DNA from: JAFLTL01 sp964389525
Lineage (GTDB): Bacteria; Bacteroidota; Bacteroidia; Bacteroidales; Muribaculaceae
Direction of reading: 5' to 3'
DNA length: 64,000 nucleotides
NCBI GenBank assembly: GCA_964389525.1
Contig: CAYMEX010000007.1
Coordinates: 57,132 to 121,131, forward strand
Shown: positions 1 through 9,781 of the stretch, piece after piece
Position numbering within the stretch: the stretch's first letter is position 1
How the letters are laid out: every line of letters begins with the position of its first letter
Program-made: the position numbers and the translations under genes
The notes under the pieces: generated by a model
Database searches by the model: none
The model's input: the letters and a program-made list of their open reading frames with translations, nothing else
Told to the model about the DNA's origin: nothing

Positions 1-39
1 GCCCGACACATGCCAGTTAACCCGCATATCCTGATACCC

Positions 40-2727
40 ATGAAGGTAACTTTCACAATCGATTACCACACCAGCTGGGGTGAGGCACTCTTTATCACAG
101 GCGATCACCAGGCTCTTGGCGCAGGCGATACTGCGAAAGCTGTCGCCATGAGTCCCGAGGGCGACTCTCGCTGGTCGGTGACAATAGACATACCGCAGGC
201 GGCTTCCGATTTCTGCTACCGTTATTTTGTCAGACAGGAGCATGGAGGCATCGTAGCCACAGAGTGGGGAAAAACGCCTCACCTGTTCCGTCATTCATAT
301 GGCGACACACCTGTTGTCAGGCGCAATGACTTCTGGCAGGATATGCCCGCCGACAAGCCATATTACTCATCGGTGGTAATCGACACCGTCAACCGCCGCG
401 AGCCGCGCAAACGCATTTCGCGTCCACACAACGGCATGGTCACGATCTCCGTCGAGGCTCCGATGGTAGCCCCCGGACAGGTCGTAGCTGTCGCAGGCAG
501 CGCGAAAGCGCTCGGCAGCTGGGATCCCGCAAAGGCACCGGTCATGAACGACTGCGACTTTCCTGTATGGAGTGTCAGCATATCAGCCGCCGACCTGCCA
601 CGATACATGGAATTCAAATTTTTCATACGCGAGAAAGACAACTCCACACCCGTGGCATGGGAGGCACGCGACAACCGCACTATCGAGATCCCGGCCGATG
701 CACCCTCGACGCTCAACTGCTTCGGCGGCATGCGCCTCGTCAATCCTTTCCCGCCGATGCGTGCGGCTGGTGTGGCGATACCTGTCTTCTCGGTCCGCAC
801 CGACGACGACTTCGGTGTCGGCGATTTCTACGACCTCAAGAAAATGGTTGACTGGGCTGTGGCTACAGGACAGAAATTCCTGCAGATACTCCCCATCAAC
901 GACACAACCATGACGGGCACGTGGACCGACTCCTACCCCTACAACGCCAACTCCACGTTTGCCCTGCATCCGATGTACCTGCGCCTGCAGGAAGTCGGAG
1001 TGCTCGACTCGCCCGCCCGACGCGACCACTATGAGGCGATACGTCAGGAGCTCAACGCACTCCCCGAAGTCGACTACGAGCGCGTCAACCGCACTAAAGA
1101 TGCCTACACGCGCGAAATTTTCCTTCAGAATGGAGCCAAAGTTCTGAAAAGCAAAGACTATAAGAAATTCATCGCCGACAACTCACACTGGCTGCTACCC
1201 TATGCGGCCTTCTGCGTGTTGCGCGACCGCTTCGCCACACCCAACTTCTCACAGTGGGGCGACTATTCGATCTACGACAAAGCGAAGATTGATCAGTTCG
1301 TCAGCGAGAACAGTCGCGACATCGACTATGTCTGCTTCGTGCAGTACAACCTCGACCGTCAGATGAGGCACGTGAGCGACTACGCACGCTCCAGAGGTGT
1401 GGCGTTCAAAGGCGACATTCCCATCGGCATATCGCGCACCAGCGTCGACGCATGGCAGTATCCGTCGTTGTTCTACATGAATACGTCGGCCGGAGCACCA
1501 CCCGACGATTTCTCTGTACTCGGGCAGAACTGGGGCTTCCCCACCTACAACTGGGAGCAGATGAGCCTCGACGGATTCGCCTGGTGGAAAGCACGCTTCC
1601 GCAAGATGGCCGAATACTTCGACGCATACCGCATCGACCACGTACTCGGGTTCTTCCGCATATGGCAGATACCGCGCGACGCCATACACGGCCTTCTCGG
1701 AGTCTTCCATCCCGCCATGCCCTTTACCCCCGACGAGATGCGTGCATCATACGACTTCTGGATCGACACCGATCTGATGACGCGCCCATATATCATGGAC
1801 TGGTGCATAAGCGACATCTTCGGCGAGTACACCGACGAGGTCAAGGCCGGCTACCTCTCCGACGCAGGCAACGGCCGATGGATGCTGCGACCCGAGTTCG
1901 ACACACAGAAAAAAGTCGCCGACCACTTCGCCACACTTGAGAAGTGCGAGAAAAACGACCGTATATGCCTTGCGCTGCTCAACGCCATCGACGACGTTCT
2001 GTTCATCGAGGATCCCTACGAGAAAGGCCGCTATCACCCACGCATATCGGCGCAGTCCACATATTCCTATCGTTCTCTCAACGACTATCAGCGCTGGTGC
2101 TACGACCGTCTCTACAACGACTTCTTCTATCATCGTCACAATGGATTCTGGCAGGAAAACGCCATGTGGAAACTGCCGCCGATCATCGACGCAACCGACA
2201 TGCTCACGTGTGCCGAAGATCTTGGCATGATACCTCACTGCGTGCCTGCCGTCATGGACTCGCTGCGCATCCTTTCGCTCGAGATACAGCGCATGCCCAA
2301 AGACCCGCACTGCGAGTTCGGCGACACACGACGCTATCCCTACCTGTCGGTGTGCACCACCTCAACCCACGACATGAGCGGCATACGCGGATGGTGGGAG
2401 GAAAACCGCGAAAAAACCGACCACTTCTACCACGACATTCTGCATGGACAAGGCGACACGCCGTATTTCGCAGAACCGTGGATTTGCGACCGCATCGTCG
2501 ACATGAACCTTAAATCCCCCTCGATGTTATGTATACTGCCGCTGCAGGACTGGATGTCGGTTTCTGCAGACCTACGGCGTAACGATCCACGCGAGGAGCA
2601 GATCAACATTCCGGCTAACTCACGCCACTATTGGCGCTACCGCATGCACATCACCGTCGAGCAGCTGCTTGCGGCCGACGCGTTCAACCGCCGAGTGACT
2701 GAATTAATCAGTGGCTCAGGCCGATAA
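40..2727 (+). CDS. malQ: 4-alpha-glucanotransferase with two N-terminal starch-binding (CBM20) domains
   Basis: Cytoplasmic GH77 amylomaltase that transfers alpha-1,4-glucan segments between maltodextrins. Two CBM20-like modules (about residues 1-105 and 130-225; both read like starch-binding VTFTIDYHTSWGEALFITG / VTISVEAPMVAPGQVVAVAG strands) precede the GH77 barrel (about 240-890). The expected nucleophile is in YRIDHVLGFFR (near residue 533), the acid/base Glu in CAEDLG (near 726) and the third Asp in STHDMSG (near 778). An ATG also occurs at position 10, but family proteins begin MKV-F-I-YHT-WG, so I prefer the ATG at 40 (895 aa). This long, CBM-bearing form is the usual Bacteroidetes type. 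The acyl-CoA synthetase gene follows after 18 bp, so the two may be co-transcribed. Anything upstream is outside the window. Confidence 0.95.
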   Translation: MKVTFTIDYHTSWGEALFITGDHQALGAGDTAKAVAMSPEGDSRWSVTIDIPQAASDFCYRYFVRQEHGGIVATEWGKTPHLFRHSYGDTPVVRRNDFWQDMPADKPYYSSVVIDTVNRREPRKRISRPHNGMVTISVEAPMVAPGQVVAVAGSAKALGSWDPAKAPVMNDCDFPVWSVSISAADLPRYMEFKFFIREKDNSTPVAWEARDNRTIEIPADAPSTLNCFGGMRLVNPFPPMRAAGVAIPVFSVRTDDDFGVGDFYDLKKMVDWAVATGQKFLQILPINDTTMTGTWTDSYPYNANSTFALHPMYLRLQEVGVLDSPARRDHYEAIRQELNALPEVDYERVNRTKDAYTREIFLQNGAKVLKSKDYKKFIADNSHWLLPYAAFCVLRDRFATPNFSQWGDYSIYDKAKIDQFVSENSRDIDYVCFVQYNLDRQMRHVSDYARSRGVAFKGDIPIGISRTSVDAWQYPSLFYMNTSAGAPPDDFSVLGQNWGFPTYNWEQMSLDGFAWWKARFRKMAEYFDAYRIDHVLGFFRIWQIPRDAIHGLLGVFHPAMPFTPDEMRASYDFWIDTDLMTRPYIMDWCISDIFGEYTDEVKAGYLSDAGNGRWMLRPEFDTQKKVADHFATLEKCEKNDRICLALLNAIDDVLFIEDPYEKGRYHPRISAQSTYSYRSLNDYQRWCYDRLYNDFFYHRHNGFWQENAMWKLPPIIDATDMLTCAEDLGMIPHCVPAVMDSLRILSLEIQRMPKDPHCEFGDTRRYPYLSVCTTSTHDMSGIRGWWEENREKTDHFYHDILHGQGDTPYFAEPWICDRIVDMNLKSPSMLCILPLQDWMSVSADLRRNDPREEQINIPANSRHYWRYRMHITVEQLLAADAFNRRVTELISGSGR

Positions 2728-2745
2728 TAACCGTAACAGATAATC

Positions 2746-4398
2746 ATGAGCCTTAACAGCATAATAAGCGACTCTATCAAAACAAACTGGAATCGTCCGG
2801 CACTGACCAACATCAGTGCTCCGGGCGATTTCACTTATGCCGACGTGGCGGCACATATAGCCCGTCTGCACGATTTCTACAAAAACACCGGCATTAAGAA
2901 AGGCGATAAGATCGCGCTATGCGCGCGCAACAGTGCGCAGTGGGCGATAGCGTTCATGTCTGTTGTCACATACGGAGCAGTAGCCGTACCGCTTCTCAAC
3001 GAGTTCACAACCGACGACATAAACAACCTGCTGCGCCACAGCAACAGCCGAATGCTCTTCACCGACGCCGAGATATGGGAACACCTGAACAACGCCGGCA
3101 ACCTCCCCGACACGGTAGAGGCTGTCATCGACACCGCTGACGACTATGCCATTATGCACGGCACAGGCAAGGTGCGCCACGCATGGCAGGAAATCGCGCC
3201 CGACTTTGCAAGACAGTATCCTGCCGGGATCAAAGCCGGTGATATCAGCTACGCCGACGACGAGCCCATGCAGCTCGCACTCATCAACTACACATCAGGC
3301 TCGACAGGCAACCCCAAGGGAGTGATGATACCACGCAGGGCACTCGTCTCCAACCTTCAGTTTGCGTTCGACTTTATGCCATTCCTTAAAGCGGGCGACG
3401 GCATCGTCTCGATCCTCCCGATGGCCCACATGTACGGGCTCCTCGTCGAGGTGCTCTTCCCCTTTGCCGTAGGTGCGCACACACGCTTCCTCGGCAAGAT
3501 CCCCTCTCCCACGGTTCTCCTGCAGGCGTTTGCCGACACACATCCCAAACTCGTCATCACCGTACCGCTCATCATCGACAAGATCATAAAGACACGCGTC
3601 TTCCCAAAGCTGAGAGAGCCCATGATGAAGGTGCTGTGGCACACACCCGTTGCCGGATCCGTCATGCGGCGCAAGATACGCCGTCAGCTTCTCGGCGTCT
3701 TCGGCGGCAACCTACATGAGATGATCATAGGCGGAGCCGCACTTGACCCCATTGTCGAGAAATTTCTCATACGCATAAAGTTCCCGTTCACCATCGGCTA
3801 CGGCATGACCGAGTGCGCACCTCTTATCGCCTACGCCCCCTGGAACAACCGCCGTCAGGGCAGCTGCGGACGTCTGGTCGACCGCATGGAGGCACGCATA
3901 GACTCGCCCGATCCTACCGTCACCCCCGGCGAACTGCTTGTGCGCGGCGACAACGTCATGCTCGGCTACTATAACAATGCGGAAGCGACGGCACAGACCA
4001 TCGACAAAGACGGATGGATGCGCACCGGCGACATGGTCACACGCGACAAATCAGGACTTATCTACATACGCGGACGCAACAAGACCATGATACTCGGCCC
4101 GTCGGGACAGAACATCTACCCCGAGGAAATCGAAGCCATGCTGCAGCGTCTCCCCTATGTCGAGGAATGCCTTGTCGTCGCACGCGACAACCGCCTTGTC
4201 GCGCTTGTCTACCCCGACGAGAAAAAGATCAAGGAAGAAAACATCTCTCCCGAGACGCTTGGCAAGTTAATGGACGAGAACCTGCGTCAGCTCAACTCAC
4301 AGCTGCAGGCATACAGCAAAGTCTCGCAGATCGAGTTGCGCGACACCCCGTTCGTCAAGACTCCAAAGCACTCCATAAAGCGCTTCCTCTACTCCTGA
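2746..4398 (+). CDS. AMP-dependent acyl-CoA synthetase (long-chain fatty acid-CoA ligase family)
   Basis: ANL-superfamily adenylate-forming enzyme of 550 aa, predicted to activate a fatty acid with ATP and then load it onto CoA. The P-loop-like A3 motif YTSGSTGNPKG is at about residues 181-191, the A5 motif GYGMTECAP at about 352, RTGDMV at about 426, and GRNKTMIL followed by SGQNIYPEEIE at about 443-465. The C-terminal subdomain keeps the adenylation lysine region in TPKHSIKRF near the end. It follows malQ by 18 bp and ends at a strong 11-bp hairpin shared with the convergent alkD-like gene. The acyl chain length cannot be judged from sequence. An acyl-ACP synthetase role is possible. Confidence 0.92.
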   Translation: MSLNSIISDSIKTNWNRPALTNISAPGDFTYADVAAHIARLHDFYKNTGIKKGDKIALCARNSAQWAIAFMSVVTYGAVAVPLLNEFTTDDINNLLRHSNSRMLFTDAEIWEHLNNAGNLPDTVEAVIDTADDYAIMHGTGKVRHAWQEIAPDFARQYPAGIKAGDISYADDEPMQLALINYTSGSTGNPKGVMIPRRALVSNLQFAFDFMPFLKAGDGIVSILPMAHMYGLLVEVLFPFAVGAHTRFLGKIPSPTVLLQAFADTHPKLVITVPLIIDKIIKTRVFPKLREPMMKVLWHTPVAGSVMRRKIRRQLLGVFGGNLHEMIIGGAALDPIVEKFLIRIKFPFTIGYGMTECAPLIAYAPWNNRRQGSCGRLVDRMEARIDSPDPTVTPGELLVRGDNVMLGYYNNAEATAQTIDKDGWMRTGDMVTRDKSGLIYIRGRNKTMILGPSGQNIYPEEIEAMLQRLPYVEECLVVARDNRLVALVYPDEKKIKEENISPETLGKLMDENLRQLNSQLQAYSKVSQIELRDTPFVKTPKHSIKRFLYS

Positions 4399-4432
4399 CG
4401 ATCCAACGACACAATACATCAGCCTGCAAAAC

Positions 4433-4469
4433 AATGTCGCGCCCCGCTTCACAAGCCTGGCGCGACATT
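4433..4469. terminator. Bidirectional hairpin between convergent genes
   Basis: Perfect 11-bp stem AATGTCGCGCC / GGCGCGACATT with a 15-nt loop. It sits in the 95-bp gap between the convergent acyl-CoA synthetase and AlkD-like genes. There is no clear T-run, which is common for Bacteroidetes 3' hairpins. Confidence 0.7.
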
Positions 4470-4493
4470 CCATTTCATCCGCGAGTATTTTCC

Positions 4494-5216
4494 TCACCGT
4501 TCCATATAGCGCGCACGGTCATCAGCCGGCAGCTTCTCTATAGCATAGCGAAGCATGGTGCGAGGCATCTCTTTGGCATGTCGGTCGAGAAACGCCCGCA
4601 GACGATCCTCGCCACCCCGCTTTCCCACTTCGCGGAGCATCCATCCCGAAGCCTTGTGCATCAGATCGTGGCGGTGTCCGAGAAAGCCCTCAGCCAGCCA
4701 CAAAGCGTCGTCATATTCACCCGCACAGATCAGCGTCCAGCAGCTCACCATCGCCACACGCTGATGCCACAGGCGCCCCTCCATTGCTGCAAGCTCATAG
4801 AGCAGACCACGCTCATCGCCATGCGTCACAAGATAGTCACCTAAAATCTTAGGCGCGATCACATCTACCAGATCCCAGTTATTGCCACGGTCAAGCAGAC
4901 TCAGATATATGTCTACGATCTCGCGGCAGTCCCCCTTACGCCGTTTATATAACTTATAAATATCTATCAGGCAAAGGAAACCCGCCAGCCGCACTTCATG
5001 GTAGCGGCTTTCAGTCAGACTTCTTACGTCATCGATGCTCACACGCCCCCTGTATTCCCCCGCAATACGGCGGGTCACCGGCACCCTCACACCTAGAAAA
5101 CAGTCACCCTCGCCATACTCCCCCGGCCCGGTCTTGAAAAAACGGCTCAGGTGCCGCGCCTGCTCCCCGTCACCCTCGGCTATTATCCTCCCGCTGAGTT
5201 CTTCCCACACCATCAT
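4494..5216 (-). CDS. DNA alkylation repair protein, AlkC/AlkD-like HEAT-repeat glycosylase family
   Basis: 240-aa all-helical protein matching the AlkD-like family, which excises cationic alkylated bases such as N3- and N7-alkylpurines. Family signatures visible are the N-terminal FLGVRVPVTRRIA segment, the HEAT-like ESRYHEVRLAGFLCLIDIY helix pair, the NNWDLVDVIAPKILGDYL segment with the WDLVD core that lines the DNA cleft, and the late KASGWMLREVGKR segment. Length is normal for the family (about 220-240 aa). Its start lies only 3 bp after the ClC channel stop, so it is probably the last gene of that minus-strand run and ends at the hairpin shared with the acyl-CoA synthetase. The substrate is inferred from family membership. 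Confidence 0.88.
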   Translation of the reverse strand: MMVWEELSGRIIAEGDGEQARHLSRFFKTGPGEYGEGDCFLGVRVPVTRRIAGEYRGRVSIDDVRSLTESRYHEVRLAGFLCLIDIYKLYKRRKGDCREIVDIYLSLLDRGNNWDLVDVIAPKILGDYLVTHGDERGLLYELAAMEGRLWHQRVAMVSCWTLICAGEYDDALWLAEGFLGHRHDLMHKASGWMLREVGKRGGEDRLRAFLDRHAKEMPRTMLRYAIEKLPADDRARYMER

Positions 5217-5219
5217 GCG

Positions 5220-7046
5220 TCAGTCTTCGCTGTAGTGGCGCAGCACACGGCGATATGAGTTGAAAATCTTTGATTTAGACACAAACCCTACATATGAGCC
5301 GTTCTCGTCGGTCACAGGCAAGTTCCATGCCCCGGTGTCGTCAAACGTCTTCATCACCTTGTCCATGGTCATGCCTATGACGATCTTGGCAGGAGGCATC
5401 GACATAAACCGTCTGACGTATAATTTTTTATAGAGATGCGGACGGAACATTATGTTGCGGATGTCATCAAGAAGAACCACCCCTACGAGTTTCCCTTCAT
5501 CGCCTATCACAGGAAAAAGATTGCGCGAACTGTGCGATATGGCCTGCACCATCTCGCCGAGGTTCATCTCAGGCTTCACCGACTGGAAATCGGTCTCGAT
5601 CACGCTGTCCATTTTCAGCAGCGTAAGCACAGCCTTGTCCTTGTGGTGGGTCAGCAGTTCGCCACGCTGCGCCAGACGCATCGTGTAGATGCTGTAGGGC
5701 TCAAACAGCTTGATTGTGCCATAGGCGATCGTCGACACGATCAGCAGCGGCAGAAACAGCTCGTAGCCCCCGGTCATTTCAGCCGTGAGGAAGATAGCCA
5801 TGAGCGGAGCGTGCATCACGGCCGACATTACTCCGGCCATGCCCATAAGGGCGAAATTCTTTATCGAAAGATCAAGACCGAAACCGAGGTGATTGCACAG
5901 GTAAGCGAAGAAGAAGCCCGCCATACACCCGAGATACAGCGAAGGCGCGAATGTGCCGCCCACGCCGCCCGCACCCGTCGTCGACGAGGTGGCGAAGCCC
6001 TTGGCAAGAATGACCATGCCGATGAAGCCTATGATCATCCAGGGCGATTCACGGTCGCTGTAAAATATACTGCCGTCGACAATCGAGCTCGGATCGCCGC
6101 CGAGCAGATGGTTGATCGCCGTATAGCCCTCGCCGTAAAGCGGCGGCAGAAGGAACACCAGTCCGGCAAGCACCGCTCCGCCGAACAGTGTCTTTTTCCA
6201 CTGGAGAATAAGTTTATGTTTAAAGAAATTCTCCATCATGTTCATCACACGCGTGAAGTACAGCGACACAAGACCGCAGAATATGCCGAGAGCGATCACA
6301 TAAGGAATGCGCCCGGTCACAAACGGCTCGCTCTGCATGAACAGAAATTCCACGTCGAAGCCGGTGAACACATAGGCCACCGTAGCACCCGAGATCGACG
6401 CCATGAGCAGAGGCATCACCGATACCGTCGTCAGATCGATCATCAGCACCTCGAGTGTGAAAAGCATACCCGCAATCGGAGCCTTGAATATACCCGCTAT
6501 GCCGGCCGCGGCGCCGCAGCCCACAAGTATCATAAGTATGCGGGGCGAAAGCCTGAACAGCTGGCCGAGGTTCGACCCGATGGCAGCGCCGGTGAACACG
6601 ATCGGGCCCTCGGCTCCCACCGATCCGCCGAAACCTATGGTCACCGAGCTCGCAAGCAGCGACGTGTACATGTTATGCGGCTTCAGGCGGCTCTTGTTCT
6701 GCGATATGGAGTAGAGCACACGCGTCACGCCGTGCGATATGTTGTGCTTGACGATATACCGCACATACAGCATTGTCAGTATGATGCCGACAGCCGGGAA
6801 CAGCAGATAGAGATAGTTGCCGCTGTTTATGGCTATGTGGCTGCTGAGAGCAGTCGAGATCGTGTGAATAAGCCATTTCAGTATCAGTGCGGCAAATCCG
6901 CAGGCGATACCCACGACAAGCGCAAGCACTATCACGAACGAGCGTTCCGATATATGCTTCTCGCGCCAGATCAGCACCGACATCATAAAATCATGAAATC
7001 GGCTGTTTCTCTGAGCCATGCTATTGTCTGTTGTCGCGTCTGCCAT
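5220..7046 (-). CDS. ClC-type chloride channel/antiporter with C-terminal CBS pair
   Basis: 608-aa inner-membrane protein with about ten hydrophobic segments up to residue 450, then a CBS pair (about 470-600, ending VGFVSKSKIFNSYRRVL). The selectivity-filter motif is GSVGAEGP at residues 141-148, which keeps the gating glutamate (E146) but has Ala where GREGP has Arg. A second conserved filter stretch TGAGGVGGTFAPSLYLG is also present. It is expected to move chloride or other anions, possibly in exchange for protons, with the CBS pair sensing an adenine nucleotide or ionic state. A second Met lies at residue 10. It is 45 bp downstream of tsaC and 3 bp upstream of the alkD-like gene. Confidence 0.93.
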   Translation of the reverse strand: MADATTDNSMAQRNSRFHDFMMSVLIWREKHISERSFVIVLALVVGIACGFAALILKWLIHTISTALSSHIAINSGNYLYLLFPAVGIILTMLYVRYIVKHNISHGVTRVLYSISQNKSRLKPHNMYTSLLASSVTIGFGGSVGAEGPIVFTGAAIGSNLGQLFRLSPRILMILVGCGAAAGIAGIFKAPIAGMLFTLEVLMIDLTTVSVMPLLMASISGATVAYVFTGFDVEFLFMQSEPFVTGRIPYVIALGIFCGLVSLYFTRVMNMMENFFKHKLILQWKKTLFGGAVLAGLVFLLPPLYGEGYTAINHLLGGDPSSIVDGSIFYSDRESPWMIIGFIGMVILAKGFATSSTTGAGGVGGTFAPSLYLGCMAGFFFAYLCNHLGFGLDLSIKNFALMGMAGVMSAVMHAPLMAIFLTAEMTGGYELFLPLLIVSTIAYGTIKLFEPYSIYTMRLAQRGELLTHHKDKAVLTLLKMDSVIETDFQSVKPEMNLGEMVQAISHSSRNLFPVIGDEGKLVGVVLLDDIRNIMFRPHLYKKLYVRRFMSMPPAKIVIGMTMDKVMKTFDDTGAWNLPVTDENGSYVGFVSKSKIFNSYRRVLRHYSED

Positions 7047-7068
7047 CCCTCACTTGTTTAACTTCCCC

Positions 7069-7112
7069 TCTACGGTCTCAATATCCTTATTCTATGGTCT
7101 CAATATCTTTAT
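7069..7112. repeat. 22-bp imperfect tandem duplication at the tsaC 3' end
   Basis: Two adjacent 22-bp units (7069-7090 and 7091-7112) differ at two positions. One unit covers the last codons and stop of tsaC and the other lies in the tsaC-ClC gap, so it is a local duplication of the gene tail. Confidence 0.85.
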
Positions 7113-7679
7113 AAGCCCTCCGCTTCCGAGTTTTATCACCGTCGAAGCCTCGGCCTCGCCGCGGTCATCGCGCCGGTACTCCGCCACATAGTCGGCCGCA
7201 TCGAGAATTTCGCGGTCAATCTCGTCGTATATCTTTGGCGACGGACGGCCACTGACATTGGCCGAAGTCGACACTATCGGCCTTCGCAGTCTCCGGCACA
7301 GCTCACGCGAGAAAAACTCCGCTGTCACCCTTATGCCTATGCTGCCATCCTCGCCCATCAGGTTTCCGGCGACATTACGTCCCTTGTCGTAGACTATGGT
7401 CATAGGCTTTACAGCCACGTCAATAAGCTCCCATGCCACTTCCGGCACCTCCTCCACGTAGCGTTCGAGCCATCCGGCGTCAGGCACAAGCGTTATCAGA
7501 GCCTTGTGGTCGGCGCGACGCTTTATCTCATATATTTTGGCGACGGCCGACGCATTGGTGGCGTCACAACCGAGTCCCCAAATCGTATCGGTCGGATAGA
7601 CCACAATACCGCCCCCCTGCAGTACCTTGCACGCGCGATCAACGTCGGCGAGCACAGCCTTGCGTTCCTCAGGTGTCAT
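7092..7679 (-). CDS. tsaC: L-threonylcarbamoyladenylate synthase (Sua5/YciO/YrdC family)
   Basis: 195-aa YrdC-fold enzyme that makes threonylcarbamoyl-AMP from threonine, bicarbonate and ATP, the first step of tRNA t6A modification. It has the N-terminal IVVYPTDTIWGLGCDA motif, the KRRADHKALITLV segment corresponding to the conserved KR..KP region, GSIGIRVT, and PIVSTSANVSG near the C terminus. It is a short TsaC type without the C-terminal Sua5 domain. Its start overlaps the stop of the upstream TPR gene by 4 bp (7676-7679), so translation is probably coupled. The stop lies in one copy of a 22-bp tandem repeat. Confidence 0.94.
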   Translation of the reverse strand: MTPEERKAVLADVDRACKVLQGGGIVVYPTDTIWGLGCDATNASAVAKIYEIKRRADHKALITLVPDAGWLERYVEEVPEVAWELIDVAVKPMTIVYDKGRNVAGNLMGEDGSIGIRVTAEFFSRELCRRLRRPIVSTSANVSGRPSPKIYDEIDREILDAADYVAEYRRDDRGEAEASTVIKLGSGGLIKILRP

Positions 7680-9781
7680 CGGTTCATGCGTTTTAGCAGA
7701 TTGTACGACGGGAGTATGCCGAGTTCGCCGGCCTTCGACAGATCGGCCGCACCCGCCTCGCGATTGCCGAGTTTCATGTAGGCATACCCTCTGTTATAGT
7801 ACGCCTCGCCGAAATCAGGCTTCAGCTCTATCGCCTTGGTGTAGGCGCTCACGGCCGAAGTCAGATCCTCCTCCTCAAGCAGCACATTCCCCTTGTCATA
7901 GTAGGCGAACGACATGCCGGGCGAAAGCTCCGTAGTCTTGTCGAAATCGGCGATTATGCCGCGGAGTCTGGCGCGGCGCATATCGGGTGTCATACCCGGT
8001 GTTTCAGTTTTCTTGCCGTTATCAGCATGAGACACGCCCGCAGCCTCAGCCTTGAGCATCTGATAGTTGGCAATCGCACGCATCAGATATGCAAGCGGCC
8101 AGTCGGGTGTCATTTCTATCGCTCTCGTGAAGTCGGCGATCGCAGGCTCATAGTCGCGTAGAGTCATGAAATCCATTCCGCGTCCAAAATACTCCACCGA
8201 GCGAGGTTCATGCGTGGCAAGATATGAGTTGTAGTACTCTATCGACTGGAAATGCCGCTGCATCAGGCTCTCGTCTTCGATCGTAGGCACGCGGTCGGTC
8301 ACGATGATCACATAACGGAGTATGCGGGTCGTGTTTATATCGTCGACCTCCTTGATATAGAATCCCGTCTCTTGCAGTTCGGTAGGCGATCCGTAATACG
8401 ACAGCACCACCATCGGCTCCATCTCGATCGCGATATTGCGGTCCTGCACCTTACCCCTGATATTCTTGTTGTTGTACTCTCCGGCAGGATCCGTGTTGTT
8501 TTCAACCGTCAGTAGCGACATAAATCTGTCGGCCACCATCTGCGACGTGTATTCCTCAACTGTCGCGTCCTCCTTGGCTTCATCACCGGCACCGCCGTTC
8601 TCCTTACCTGTCACGGCCACATCGCCACCGGCAGTCGACACGTTCGACGCTGCTGCTGCAGCTTTGGCTTTTTTCGCCTCGGCCTGTGCGGCCTTTGTCA
8701 GCTCGGTCGCACGGTTATAGTCGCGTTCGGCGTCACGCATATGCCCGCCACGCTCACTGTTCACCTGAAAACGCGCATAATACGCCCCCGCGAAATCGGG
8801 GTACTGCTCAATCACACGGTCGATATCGGCAAGAGCCTTGTCCCACTGGTGTGTCTCGCGATAAAGCATCGCGCGGTTGTAAAGCGCACGTGCGTCGTCA
8901 CGATCGAGTTGCAGCACCTTGGTGAAATCCTGTATAGCGCGGTCATTGTCGGCAACCTCGGCGCGAAGGAGTCCGCGGTTAAACCAGCCCACCGGATTAA
9001 GCGGGTCGAGGTTGATGGCGTAGTCATAGTCCGACATAGCGCCGAAATAGTCATCAAGCCTGTAGCGCAGAAACGCCCTGTTGATAAAATACCCGGCAAA
9101 ATGAGGCTGCAGCTTTATAGCCTCGTTCATGTCGCTGAGAGCCGATGCGAAATCCTCGTTGCTGTTGATCGAAATGTCGGCGCGCATCACATATGCGTTC
9201 ACCGCATTACGGTTGATTTCAAGCGTCTTGTCAAGATCGGCCTTGGCGGCAATAGTGTCGCCTGTGGTCAGATTGAGGCGTGCACGACCCATATACGCTC
9301 CGTCGAAACCCGGATACACCTTCATCAGACGCTCGAAACTCTCCCGGGCACCGTCATAGTCGCCGGCATCCGACTGCGCGAGAGCCTTGTTGAAAAGTAT
9401 CCCCCTATTGTCGGGCAGTTGCGTCAGCGCGTGATTGTAGTCCTCGATAGCCTCTTTCGGCTTACCCTGGTTCTGACGGGCCACGCCTCTCACCTCCCAT
9501 GCGTCGGTGATGTACGGGTTACGCTCTATCGCAAGCGTCGCATCCGCCTCGGCTCCCTGATAGTCCTCAAGATTGAGCTTGGCTATCGACCTGAAAAAAT
9601 AAGGCTGTGCCAGATAAGGCTTTGCCGAGATCACCTGATTGAAATACTGGATCGAAAGCATGTAATCCTCGAAATACAAGGCGTTCTGCCCGACCCTCAG
9701 TACTTGGTCAGTATTGATCTGCGCGGCCGGTCTGCCGGCTGTGCACAACAAAATCACTATGACACAGAAAAATCTCGTCAA
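7676..9781 (-). CDS. Secreted tetratricopeptide-repeat protein
   Basis: 701 aa. It begins with a signal peptide (MTRFFCVIVILLCTAGRPAAQ) and continues as about ten TPR units of 34 residues in two blocks (about 30-350 and 520-690). They are recognisable as repeated A-Y-NRG-----G-Y--A--D---AI-L-P patterns. An Ala/Lys/Glu-rich linker near 360-410 precedes a non-TPR middle region (about 410-510) containing VVLSYYGSPTELQETGFY. The probable role is a periplasmic scaffold, with no enzymatic motif seen. It overlaps both neighbours by 4 bp (FKBP lipoprotein upstream, tsaC downstream), so the three genes are probably one translational unit. Confidence 0.85.
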   Translation of the reverse strand: MTRFFCVIVILLCTAGRPAAQINTDQVLRVGQNALYFEDYMLSIQYFNQVISAKPYLAQPYFFRSIAKLNLEDYQGAEADATLAIERNPYITDAWEVRGVARQNQGKPKEAIEDYNHALTQLPDNRGILFNKALAQSDAGDYDGARESFERLMKVYPGFDGAYMGRARLNLTTGDTIAAKADLDKTLEINRNAVNAYVMRADISINSNEDFASALSDMNEAIKLQPHFAGYFINRAFLRYRLDDYFGAMSDYDYAINLDPLNPVGWFNRGLLRAEVADNDRAIQDFTKVLQLDRDDARALYNRAMLYRETHQWDKALADIDRVIEQYPDFAGAYYARFQVNSERGGHMRDAERDYNRATELTKAAQAEAKKAKAAAAASNVSTAGGDVAVTGKENGGAGDEAKEDATVEEYTSQMVADRFMSLLTVENNTDPAGEYNNKNIRGKVQDRNIAIEMEPMVVLSYYGSPTELQETGFYIKEVDDINTTRILRYVIIVTDRVPTIEDESLMQRHFQSIEYYNSYLATHEPRSVEYFGRGMDFMTLRDYEPAIADFTRAIEMTPDWPLAYLMRAIANYQMLKAEAAGVSHADNGKKTETPGMTPDMRRARLRGIIADFDKTTELSPGMSFAYYDKGNVLLEEEDLTSAVSAYTKAIELKPDFGEAYYNRGYAYMKLGNREAGAADLSKAGELGILPSYNLLKRMNR

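Noticed and set aside
5436..7061. Long open frame on the plus strand across the ClC gene (541 codons)
   Set aside because: Antisense to a clear ClC protein. Its composition is His/Arg-rich as expected for a shadow frame of GC-rich coding DNA, with no domain or signal.
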